Origin: Ceratopteris richardii
Lineage: Eukaryota > Streptophyta > Polypodiopsida > Polypodiales > Pteridaceae
Length of the DNA stretch: 64,000 nt
NCBI GenBank assembly: GCA_020310875.1
Contig: CM035408.1
Span: forward strand, 142,612,407 to 142,676,406
Direction of reading: 5' to 3'
The notes under the pieces were generated by a model. That model was not told the DNA's origin. It worked only from the letters and a program-made list of their open reading frames with translations, and ran no database searches. The position numbers and the translations under genes were made by a program. Of the stretch, positions 33,027 through 42,910 are shown piece after piece. The number at the start of each line of letters is the position of its first letter. Within the stretch, counting starts at the first letter, position 1.

Positions 33027-35430
33027 ACTGTGGCTTTAGAGATCTCATGGAGAAGGCCGCTTCGAGATCAGATTGACAAATTTCTTGATGGGAAAAGGCT
33101 ATTGGAAGTGCATCAAAGGAGGGAACGAAAATGCTCCACAGTTACTAGAGAGAAATCGGACTACGGACGAATTAAGAGCATATGAGGAATGGAATCAAGG
33201 AGCATAAAAGGTAATGTATTGGCTATCTATTAGCATATAGGATAGCATGATTGGGCACATACATGATGCTAAGAATCTGAAAGAGGCTTGGAATGATTTG
33301 GTAACATTGTAAGAGGCCAATACAAAGGTACGAAAATTGCAACTCTAGAATGAGCTACATACACTGAAGAAAGAGGGCATGTCGATAAGGGACTACACCC
33401 TAAAAATCAAAAGCATATGTGAGTCACTTGCATCTATTGGCATGAATGTAGATGGTGATGATGAGGTGGAAGTGTGCCTTCGTGGTTTAGGAGCTACATA
33501 TAAGAAATTCAAAACATCTATTCAGACCAGGGAAAATATTCTGAATTTTGTTGATCTGGTATCCATGTTGGTTATTGAACAAAAGAATCTTGGTGAGGAC
33601 TCAAACTCCCAAAGAAAACCTAGTTCTGAGTAGGTATTCTACTCTCGCAGAGGAAGAGGCAGAGATAGAGGCTTTGAAAGTGGAAGAGGACACAATAACC
33701 AAGAACAAGGTCAACAACAGAATCATGTAGGAGATAGAGAATAGTTTTGAGGCAGGGGAAGCCAAAGAGGCCACAAAAATTTCCAAAGAAATGATTTAGG
33801 TAATGACATTAAAGGATGCTAGAATTGTGGTAAACCTAGACACTTGAACGCGATTGCAGGTTGAAGAATCAAAATAACAAAAGGCAACAAAACAACTATG
33901 CATCTGCAAGTGTACGTGATGCTGAGAAGCTGTTCATGGTCCAACATCAGATGATGAATATGATGTCTACTGATGTTTCAAAATCGAATTGTAATGTCTC
34001 ATATGTTGATTCAGGTGCTTCAAATCATATGACCAGTCATGCAAAATGTTTTAGTAGTTTGCAGAAATTGCCAGTTCTTGGATATGTTGAAACAGGTGAT
34101 GACACATCACACCCTATCGAGCATACAAGAAACATAACACTTTCTATGGAGGATTGAAAGGTAAAACATCTTGCTAATGTGCTACATGCTCCAAATATAA
34201 CAAAGAATCTGGTTCCTATTGGACAAATGGTTGACCAAGGATTACAAGTTAGATCCAATTTTGATGGGTTATATGTAGAAGAGTACAAAGAGGATGGAAT
34301 ATTGATTGCCAAAGGAAATAAAGTGGGTAGGATGTTTACCTTAAATTTGAAAATTCCTCAAATGAATGCAGCCATGTTTGCAAAAGGTGTAGGACTTATT
34401 GGTGATATAGAGATCTAGCACAAAAAAATTGGACATGCAAGCTTGTAGAGGATGAAATTGATGCAGCCAAAGGAGATTGTCAATGGACTACCAAATTTCA
34501 AGGTTGTAGAGATGCAAAAGGTATGTGCAGCCTGTCAATTTGGTAAATAGTCAAGAGCCTGGTTTCCACATGAAAAGCATGTTAGTGAGATTGTGCTAGA
34601 AATCATACATACACATATGTTTGGGGTCCTCCAAAGACCACACCTATGGGTGGTTGCAAGTTTTATGTTACTTTCATTGATGACCATACACAAAAAGTAT
34701 GGGTATATTTCATGAAAGAGAAGAGTGTGGTGTTCACTCGCTTCTAGAATTTTTAAGATTATGGTGGAAAAGAAGACAAGAAAGTAAATTAGACATTAAG
34801 GTCTGATGGAGGAGGTGAATACATGTCAAATGAGTTCAACAACTTTCTTAAAAGTCATGGAATTTGATGTCAGTTTTCATGTTGGTACACAACACAACAG
34901 AATGGCATTGTAAAGTGCAAAAATAAGAATATTGTTGAAATAGCAAGAGCCTTGATGGATGAGAAGAATATGTTTCATTATTATTGGGCATAAGTTGTGC
35001 ATACTACTGTATACATAATGAATAGAACTCCAACTGCTGTTGTACATCAAGTTACACATGAAGAGAAGTTTATACATAAAAAGCCAAACTTATCACATAT
35101 GAAAGTTTTTGGCTATATTGCATATGTGCATATTCCAGATGGGTTGAGGATGAAGCTTTATCCAAAAGCAAAAAACTGTATCTTCATTGGGTAATCCCTT
35201 GAGCAAAAGGGATATAAATGTTATAACCCGCTCACATGACAGGTAAAGGTAAACAGAGATGTGATATTTGATGAAATGTCAAGCTTCTATGTAGATGCCA
35301 AAGAATGCCTGAAACTGGAAACAAATGACAAAGGAAATGCTAGAAAATCAAGTGCAAAATGTCAAGTTTTGAGTGGAACAATTGCATCACTAAGCAATAG
35401 TTCCAATCCAAATCCATGGAGTGGAAGATT
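33027..35430 (+). pseudogene. copia-4 gag-protease-integrase (decayed)
   Basis: Gag (UBN2-like block at 33379-33633, knuckle CxNCGKPRH with a stop inside, at about 33820), protease Tyr-Val-Asp-Ser-Gly-Ala-Ser-Asn-His at about 34004, pre-integrase His-Lys-Lys-Ile-Gly-His and Cys-x2-Cys, then integrase with many stops and frameshifts. It ends at the AGATT duplication (35426-35430) where copia-3 is inserted. The sequence resumes at 41992. Confidence 0.88.
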
Positions 35431-36463
35431 TGTTGGAGTTTATTGATCTCCAAAGTACAGCTAGAAGTAGGTGAAACCCAACAGGACCTAGTTGACTTTT
35501 TCACAAACTTGTATGCACAGACCAATTTTCTTGCAGAGCAAATTGCTCTTTACTCACTTGGAATTTTCCAAAACTGTTTCACACACATAAACTAGACTCT
35601 AAGAGCTTTCCAACAAGATATAGAACACCTCAAATGGATAAATACACAATGAGCTATGACCTCTGCAATATGCAGCTTTAATGGAGACCTTGAAACAGAG
35701 ATGAACCTGAGGACACACATCACTTGCAGAGACTACTGCTCTTAACTCACAACTCCAATGACTTTGAAACTTTCCAGAATACAAGTAGACTCAAGAAGCT
35801 TTCTAACAAGCCAAAGAACACATGATTTGGATACATACACAAGGAAATATGACCTCTGCAAGCTTGAGGTTTAATGGAGACCTTCAGCAGGGATAAAAAA
35901 CAGAGAACACACACTACTTGCAGAGAGTATTGCTCTCAGCTCACAAATCCAATGATTATGAAAATTTACAGGAAGAAAGTAGACAGTAAGAGCTTTCCAA
36001 TGAGCTATCAAACATGTAATTTGGATATATAATGAGGGAGATACAAGCTCTGCAATCTCTGCATACAAAACTACAGCAGTGTAGAGATACACATATGACT
36101 CTCTTGGACATCCCACAAGATCACGACTTTTCTCCTCTTTTTATAGCATGGGAAACTAATCTAAAACCTTCCTAATACATCTAAATTCGTGGTAGACACT
36201 TGGATGGAGGTATTACATGACTCAAGTGCTCAAATAAGCAAAGTATTGATGGACTTTGAGAACTAGCCACATCGACCTTCCACTAGGACACCACTGAAGC
36301 TCCCTTGTGACTCACTAATTTGACTCACCATGTTCTAGAACTCACGTGGTATTTTTGCTACATTTTATGAATAATATGAGCCTTCTTGAAGTATTTGAAG
36401 ACTTCCCAAAGGTATTTACATAATTTGAAACTTGTACCCTACATAAAACAAATGTTCGCAACA
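35431..36463 (-). repeat. copia-3 3' LTR (1033 bp)
   Basis: Plus-strand ends TGTTGGAGTTTATTG and TTCGCAACA. It has the same length as 40954-41986, and I noticed a single difference (g/a at about 35511). Confidence 0.95.
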
Positions 36464-36480
36464 TTCTCCCCCTCAAGTTT
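36464..36480 (-). promoter_or_regulatory. copia-3 polypurine tract
   Basis: The minus strand reads AACTTGAGGGGGAGAA just before the LTR start TGTTGCGAACATT. It overlaps the last codons of the polyprotein. Confidence 0.9.
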
Positions 36481-39400
36481 CAAAGGGTATTTCCTTCATG
36501 CCAAGAATATAGTTGAATCTTTGAAGCTTTGGTCCATCCAAGGATTTGGTGAAGATATCTGCAACTTGATCCTTTGTTCCAACAAAAGAAACCTGCACTT
36601 CATTGTTCATGGCCTTCTCTCGAACATAATGATAGTGAACCTCTATATGCTTTGTTCTAGCATGAAAAATAGGATTTGAGGTCATATGAATGCTGCTCAA
36701 GTTATCCCCATATATCAGTGGTACATCAACCTGCACATTCAAGTCATGAAACAACTTTTTAAACCACATAACCTCAGTAGTAGCCAATGCTAAACCTCTA
36801 TACTCAGCCTCTGTAGAAGATAAAGCAACTGTAGGTTGTTTCTTTGAACTCCATGTTAATGTCTTGTTTCCTGCTATTACCACATATCCACTTGTGGATC
36901 TTCTGTCATCTTTGCTTCCAGCCCAATCTGCATCACTAAAGACTTTAAGAGTTAGATCAGCATCATGACTATAAAATAATCCTTCGTTCATGGTACCTTT
37001 CAAATACCTAAGCACTCTTTTCGCTGCATGCATATGAGGTACTCTAGGTTCATGCATAAACTGTGACAATACTCCCACTGCATAACATATATCAGGTCTA
37101 GTTTTTGTTGCATAAATCAAAGATCCTACCATGGATCTATATACATTCATATCATGCAACTCATCACCTTCCTTTGCGCTTAGCTTTACATTACATTCCA
37201 TTGGAGTAGAAACAAATTTACATTCCTGCATACCAAACCTTTTCAGCATATCACATATATACTTTCTTTGTATCAACCACATACCTTCATCGCTATACAC
37301 AATTTCAATCCCAAGAAAGTATCTGAGCAAACCAAGATCTGAAATTTTAAATTCCTTTCCCAAATTACCTTTTATCTCATCAATTGCTTTTGCATCATTC
37401 CCTGTAATCAACAAGTCATCCACATAAATGCATACATAGACACACATGCCATCTACATGTTTTACATAAAGTGAAGGATCAGCATGACTCGCTGTGTATC
37501 CTTGCAGCATAAGATACTTTACCAACCTTGCATTCCATGCCCTTGGTGCCTGCTTAAGACCATACAATGCCTTCTTTAACCTGCATACATGATTAGGACA
37601 TTTTGCATCCACATAACCATCTGGTTGTGACATATACACTTCTTCATTTATCTCACCATTAAGAAAGGCATTCTTTATATCGAGTTGATATATATTCCAC
37701 CTTTTACTTGCAGCTAAAGCCAACAAAGTTCTCACCGTTGCCATATTTGCTACTGGACTAAATGTTTCCTCATAGTCCACACCTTGAGTTTGATTATATC
37801 CTTTTGCTACAAGTCTAGCCTTATATCTAGACACACTACCATCACTATTTCTTTTAATCTTAAAAACCCACTTGCAACCAATTACCTTTTGCTTTGGTGT
37901 ACTTGGAACTAAATTCCAAGTCTTGTTATCCTGTAGTGCTTCCATTTCTTCTCTCATTGCTTTCTCCCACTTTTCATCTCCTTTGGCCTCATCATAACAT
38001 GTGGGTTCATTTTCCTGCTCAACTTTTGTCATAAAAGCATAATGAGTATTCATGAAAGATTCATAAGTATACCTTTGAGGTTGCTTACTTACTCTTGAAG
38101 TTCTTCTTACCTCCAATGTAGATGCTCTTCCTTTCTTATTAGGAACCTTTGATGATTCTCCATACTCACATACATCACTAATTTCCTCTCCTTCATCATT
38201 AACTTCAACAAGTTTGAGTTTACCTTTACTTTTAACACTTGGAGGTGACTCTTGCCTTAATCTTCCATTGAAAGGTGATCCTCTTTCTTCATCTAAACCA
38301 CTCCTTTCATCATTTAAACTTCCTGATGGCTGAACTATGCATTCTTCTCCTTCAACCACACCTTCTTCATTTTCATCCATGACCTGCAAACAATTCTTAT
38401 CTGCATACCATGAAAGTGATTCATCAAAGTTTACATCTCTTGACACAACAACCTTATTGGTATGAGGATTATAGCATCTATATCCTCTTTGAGTATCTGC
38501 ATAACCAATAAATATACATTTTTCTGATTTCGCATCAAGTTTAGATCTCACCTCACTAGGTACATGTACATAACATACACAGCCAAATACTTTCAAATGA
38601 CTTACACTTGGTTTCCTTCCATGCCATACCTCATATGGTGTCAAATGATGAACTCCAGCAGTCGGAACTCTATTCATAATGTAAACACTTGTGCTAACAG
38701 CTTCAGCCCAAAAATAATTAGGCAAACACATATCATTAAGCATGCTTCTAGATGCTTCTGCTATGATTCTGTTTCTTCTTTCTGCGACTCCATTTTGTTG
38801 TGGAGTATACCTGCATGTAACTTCTCTTTTGATACCTTCATCATACAAAAAATCAGTAAAAGCTTGAGAGAAATACTCTCCTCCTCCATCGGATCTTAGC
38901 TTCTTAATATACCTTCCTGTTTGCTTTTCGACATATGATTTGAACTTCTTGAAACAATCAAAGACCTCACTCTTATGTTTAATAAAATACACAAATGTCA
39001 TTCTACTATGATCGTCAATGAATGATACATAGTACTTATTACCAACCAAGGATGCCTCTTTAGTAGGTCCCCACACATCTGTGTGTATGAGATCTAGTAA
39101 ACCATCACTTACATAGCTTGAATGCTTGAAAGGTTGTCTACTCTGCTTACCCATTTGACATGCTTCACAAAGATGCACCATATGTTGCTTAGTAAGATCA
39201 GGTAATCCTTCAACAATCCTCTTCTTTGATAGCTCCTTTAACCTGTGTACATTCATATGTCCAATCCTTTTGTGCCATAGATCAAGCTCTGCTATTCGAT
39301 GCATACCATAAGAGAAATAGTTTGTATGATTTGGGTTTACCTTGAATGTAAACAATCTACCTTGTTTTTGACCTCTAGCAATTAACCTCCTTTGCTTTGG

Positions 39401-40705
39401 ATCCTCAATGAAGCAACCTGCATGATTAAATCTCACTTGTAGACCTTTTTCTACCATTTGACCAACCGACATCAAATTCTTAGTGATCGTTGGCACATAA
39501 AGTACATCCTTCAAGCAATTTGTCTTGCTCTTATCCTGCATAACAACATCTCCAACCTGCATAATCTTATGTGTTGTATCATCGCCTGTTTCAACATGAC
39601 CTTTACATGACGGATTATGCATATTAGAAAACCATGAAGCATCATGAGACATGTGATTAGAACAACCACTATCTACATACCATACATCGCTATTGCAATT
39701 CATCTTAGTTTCTACATTCATCATAAGAAGAGAATCATAATCATCACTTTTACCTTCAACTGCATAATTTCCTTGTTGTTTACCTCTTCTTGAATAGCCT
39801 CCTCTTCGATTACCACCTTGATTATTTTCATTTTGATAACAATCTTTGGCATAGTGTCCATACCTTCCACATATATAGCAATTGTTCTTATTATCTTCAC
39901 TCCTTTGTCTTTGGTTGTAGTTGTAGTAGCCTCTCGTACCTCTAGCGCTTGATCTTCCTCTTCCTCTTGTGTTGAAGAAGCCACTTGAAGTCCTTTGATC
40001 ATCGCTCCTTCTTCCTCGACCTCTATTTGAACCTCTTCCACCTCTGTTTCCACCTCTTGATGATCCTACATAAAGAGCTTGTCCTTGAGATCCTTTTTGA
40101 TTTGAAGTAGAACCATTTAGATTCATCTCCTCCGTGACCATGAGGGCAATAAGTTGATCAAAATCTGGTAATTCTCCTCTGACATAAACTGAAGTAATGA
40201 AGGGTTTCCATCTCTCATCATCTTTGAGTCCGTTGAGAGTATGTGCAACCAAGTCGTCGTCCTCCACATGAGCTTGAATTGATCCTAGTTGATCTGCAAT
40301 CTCTTTAACTTTCAATATGTAATCATTGACCGATGTCCTTGTATCTTTCTTTATGTTATTCAACTCATTTTTGAGTTGAATCTTCCTTGCTCTTGTACCT
40401 GTAGCATACAACCTTTCCAATGCAAGCCAAACATCTCTACTTGTGTCTAGATCTTGTATGTGTCCTACCATTGAATCTTGAATATTTTGTGATAAAATGA
40501 ATATAACCCTTTTGTCTCTCTCATTCCAAAGTCTAAACTCCCTCAATTGTTGCTGATTTGGGTCCTCTGGTAATGTGGGTTTGATATCTGTACCGTCAAT
40601 CAAACCATACAAGCCTCTACCTTGCAAGTATGCTGTGATTCTAAACTTCCATGCTTGATAATTGGTCTTATCAAGCTTCTCTATTTGTGCATGTTGGTCT
40701 CCCAT
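36473..40705 (-). CDS. Ty1/copia Gag-Pol polyprotein, intact (1410 aa)
   Basis: A single open frame encodes all retrotransposition functions. Gag (UBN2-like) spans residues 1-200, then an Arg/Gly-rich stretch and zinc knuckle C276-x2-C279-x4-H284-x4-C289. Protease D345-S346-G347 follows. The pre-integrase zinc region has H478, H483, C513 and C516. Integrase catalytic residues are D542, D606 and E642. RT has motif A D1009 and the YVDD box at 1094-1097. RNase H has D1258, E1299 and D1334. Length and order are those of a complete plant copia. The start is the ATG at 40705, matching the Met-Gly-Asp...Glu-Lys-Leu-Asp start of the related copia-1 and copia-5 gags. No substitution of a catalytic residue seen. 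It acts in cytoplasmic particles and then in the nucleus; this is known for the family. Confidence 0.97.
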   Translation of the reverse strand: MGDQHAQIEKLDKTNYQAWKFRITAYLQGRGLYGLIDGTDIKPTLPEDPNQQQLREFRLWNERDKRVIFILSQNIQDSMVGHIQDLDTSRDVWLALERLYATGTRARKIQLKNELNNIKKDTRTSVNDYILKVKEIADQLGSIQAHVEDDDLVAHTLNGLKDDERWKPFITSVYVRGELPDFDQLIALMVTEEMNLNGSTSNQKGSQGQALYVGSSRGGNRGGRGSNRGRGRRSDDQRTSSGFFNTRGRGRSSARGTRGYYNYNQRQRSEDNKNNCYICGRYGHYAKDCYQNENNQGGNRRGGYSRRGKQQGNYAVEGKSDDYDSLLMMNVETKMNCNSDVWYVDSGCSNHMSHDASWFSNMHNPSCKGHVETGDDTTHKIMQVGDVVMQDKSKTNCLKDVLYVPTITKNLMSVGQMVEKGLQVRFNHAGCFIEDPKQRRLIARGQKQGRLFTFKVNPNHTNYFSYGMHRIAELDLWHKRIGHMNVHRLKELSKKRIVEGLPDLTKQHMVHLCEACQMGKQSRQPFKHSSYVSDGLLDLIHTDVWGPTKEASLVGNKYYVSFIDDHSRMTFVYFIKHKSEVFDCFKKFKSYVEKQTGRYIKKLRSDGGGEYFSQAFTDFLYDEGIKREVTCRYTPQQNGVAERRNRIIAEASRSMLNDMCLPNYFWAEAVSTSVYIMNRVPTAGVHHLTPYEVWHGRKPSVSHLKVFGCVCYVHVPSEVRSKLDAKSEKCIFIGYADTQRGYRCYNPHTNKVVVSRDVNFDESLSWYADKNCLQVMDENEEGVVEGEECIVQPSGSLNDERSGLDEERGSPFNGRLRQESPPSVKSKGKLKLVEVNDEGEEISDVCEYGESSKVPNKKGRASTLEVRRTSRVSKQPQRYTYESFMNTHYAFMTKVEQENEPTCYDEAKGDEKWEKAMREEMEALQDNKTWNLVPSTPKQKVIGCKWVFKIKRNSDGSVSRYKARLVAKGYNQTQGVDYEETFSPVANMATVRTLLALAASKRWNIYQLDIKNAFLNGEINEEVYMSQPDGYVDAKCPNHVCRLKKALYGLKQAPRAWNARLVKYLMLQGYTASHADPSLYVKHVDGMCVYVCIYVDDLLITGNDAKAIDEIKGNLGKEFKISDLGLLRYFLGIEIVYSDEGMWLIQRKYICDMLKRFGMQECKFVSTPMECNVKLSAKEGDELHDMNVYRSMVGSLIYATKTRPDICYAVGVLSQFMHEPRVPHMHAAKRVLRYLKGTMNEGLFYSHDADLTLKVFSDADWAGSKDDRRSTSGYVVIAGNKTLTWSSKKQPTVALSSTEAEYRGLALATTEVMWFKKLFHDLNVQVDVPLIYGDNLSSIHMTSNPIFHARTKHIEVHYHYVREKAMNNEVQVSFVGTKDQVADIFTKSLDGPKLQRFNYILGMKEIPFET

Positions 40706-40715
40706 AATACAAATG

Positions 40716-41048
40716 CTAAGCTTCCTCCTTTAAGCCTCCTTTCCAATGTGTGTGATGAGAAGAAATATAATATTCACCTTGTAAATGAGGTATGTGCACC
40801 TTTCTTTGCTTGGATGTTGCTTCAGATGCCTCCTTGCAATCTTCTTCTACCTTTGTGTAGTGTTGATGATGAACTTCTTCCTTGATAGCTTCAAATTCTT
40901 CGTCAAGGTATGATAACCTTCTCCAAGCCTCCAAGTACTTGCTCTGATACCAATGTTGGAGTTTATTGATCTCCAAAGTACAGCTAGAAGTAGGTGAAAC
41001 CCAACAGGACCTAGTTGACTTTTTCACAAACTTATATGCACAGACCAA
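40716..41048 (-). CDS. Upstream ORF in copia-3 leader (110 codons, doubtful)
   Basis: Opens in the LTR, runs through the PBS and ends 11 bases before the gag ATG, in a different frame. The part after the PBS (Tyr-Leu-Glu-Ala-Trp-Arg-Arg-Leu, then Glu/Lys-rich) could be helical. It may be a regulatory upstream frame or chance. No family recognised. Confidence 0.25.
   Translation of the reverse strand: MVCAYKFVKKSTRSCWVSPTSSCTLEINKLQHWYQSKYLEAWRRLSYLDEEFEAIKEEVHHQHYTKVEEDCKEASEATSKQRKVHIPHLQGEYYISSHHTHWKGGLKEEA
40939..40952 (-). promoter_or_regulatory. copia-3 primer-binding site
   Basis: The minus strand reads TTGGTATCAGAGCAAG directly after the LTR end CTCCAACA. Initiator tRNA-Met type. Confidence 0.93.
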
Positions 41049-41986
41049 TTTTCTTGCAGAGCAAATTGCTCTTTACTCACTTGGAATTTTCCAAAACTGT
41101 TTCACACACATAAACTAGACTCTAAGAGCTTTCCAACAAGATATAGAACACCTCAAATGGATAAATACACAATGAGCTATGACCTCTGCAATATGCAGCT
41201 TTAATGGAGACCTTGAAACAGAGATGAACCTGAGGACACACATCACTTGCAGAGACTACTGCTCTTAACTCACAACTCCAATGACTTTGAAACTTTCCAG
41301 AATACAAGTAGACTCAAGAAGCTTTCTAACAAGCCAAAGAACACATGATTTGGATACATACACAAGGAAATATGACCTCTGCAAGCTTGAGGTTTAATGG
41401 AGACCTTCAGCAGGGATAAAAAACAGAGAACACACACTACTTGCAGAGAGTATTGCTCTCAGCTCACAAATCCAATGATTATGAAAATTTACAGGAAGAA
41501 AGTAGACAGTAAGAGCTTTCCAATGAGCTATCAAACATGTAATTTGGATATATAATGAGGGAGATACAAGCTCTGCAATCTCTGCATACAAAACTACAGC
41601 AGTGTAGAGATACACATATGACTCTCTTGGACATCCCACAAGATCACGACTTTTCTCCTCTTTTTATAGCATGGGAAACTAATCTAAAACCTTCCTAATA
41701 CATCTAAATTCGTGGTAGACACTTGGATGGAGGTATTACATGACTCAAGTGCTCAAATAAGCAAAGTATTGATGGACTTTGAGAACTAGCCACATCGACC
41801 TTCCACTAGGACACCACTGAAGCTCCCTTGTGACTCACTAATTTGACTCACCATGTTCTAGAACTCACGTGGTATTTTTGCTACATTTTATGAATAATAT
41901 GAGCCTTCTTGAAGTATTTGAAGACTTCCCAAAGGTATTTACATAATTTGAAACTTGTACCCTACATAAAACAAATGTTCGCAACA
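40954..41986 (-). repeat. copia-3 5' LTR (1033 bp)
   Basis: Same boundaries and length as the LTR at 35431. A tttttatagcatggg TATA-like stretch at about 41660 is conserved in both. Confidence 0.95.
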
Positions 41987-42650
41987 AGATTGCATGGAAA
42001 TTTTAGTCCAGTGAATTCATCAAATACATCCAAGAAAGGTAATGAAAATCTTTCTTTTAGTAGTAAAACATGTACATGTTTTGAAGACATTGATGGAGAT
42101 TCAAGTGGTTTAGAAAAGAATCTTGATGAGGAACTTGGATTGCTCTCTATGAAGATCCAATTGAAAAAAAGACACATGCAAATGATACAAGGAGAAGTGA
42201 CCCAAGACCAAGAAGATATGAAAGGATGTAGAATTCAGTGCAATGATTGAGATATGACAGTTACATTGCTCATCATTGTTCCTACATAACCAAGGTAATA
42301 CAAGATGTTGGGAAAATGCAATTGGAAGTGTAGATTGGGAAAAAGCCATGGATGAGGATATAGCTACACTTTATGGAAATGATACATGGAAGCTGGTTCC
42401 ATTGCCACAAGGAAAAAAACCCATAGGCTGTAAGTGGTTTTACAAGGTAAAGCACAATGTTGATGGTGGCATAAGCTGGTACAAAGCACGATTGGTAGCA
42501 AAAGGATATGCAAAAAATATGGCATTGATTATGAGGAAACATTCAAATCTATAGCTAAAATGTCTAATGTCAGAACACTTGTTGCAATAGCTACAACAAA
42601 AGGATGGACTTTGCATCAGATGGATGTGAAAAATGCTTTCCTACATTAGA
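41987..42650 (+). pseudogene. copia-4 continuation (linker and RT start)
   Basis: After the second AGATT the copia-4 linker resumes (Asn-Ser-Ser-Asn-Thr-Ser-Lys-Lys, also present in copia-5 at 44826). It is followed by out-of-frame RT start blocks (Ile-Gly-Cys-Lys-Trp; Asp-Tyr-Glu-Glu-Thr-Phe; His-Gln-Met-Asp-Val-Lys-Asn-Ala-Phe). It stops at about 42650, so the RT palm and RNase H are absent. Confidence 0.85.
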
Positions 42651-42910
42651 TCACTTACTTTCTTGTTTGAAGGTTTTCTCTAGATGTGAAATCTCTAGAA
42701 ATTGGTTGTCTTGACTAAAAAATGTGAGATCAATGTTCCAAAGTACTATAGTCATATTATTTCATGTATTGGAATCTTAAAAAGCCTATTAGAGTTTCCA
42801 AGCAAGAAATATATTGTTCTAGAGTAGGTGTATGCAAAGAATCTATCATCTCTTCAATCTTCCATCATTGCTCATCGTGGTATTAGAGCATCACCAAAGT
42901 TTATACACTA
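42651..42910 (+). other. Possible copia-5 5' leader with PBS-like site
   Basis: Contains tggtattagagcatcacc at about 42879, a one-base variant of the initiator-Met PBS. Upstream sequence does not match the copia-4/5 LTR, so the 5' LTR is either diverged or absent. Confidence 0.45.

Larger units (their letters stand above)
35431..41986 (-). mobile_element. copia-3, full-length Ty1/copia retrotransposon
   Basis: 6556 bp with 1033-bp LTRs, 5-bp AGATT duplications (35426-35430 and 41987-41991), polypurine tract, PBS and an intact polyprotein. It is inserted antisense into copia-4. LTR near-identity and the intact frame indicate a recent insertion. All parts needed in cis for transposition are visible. 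Confidence 0.96.
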
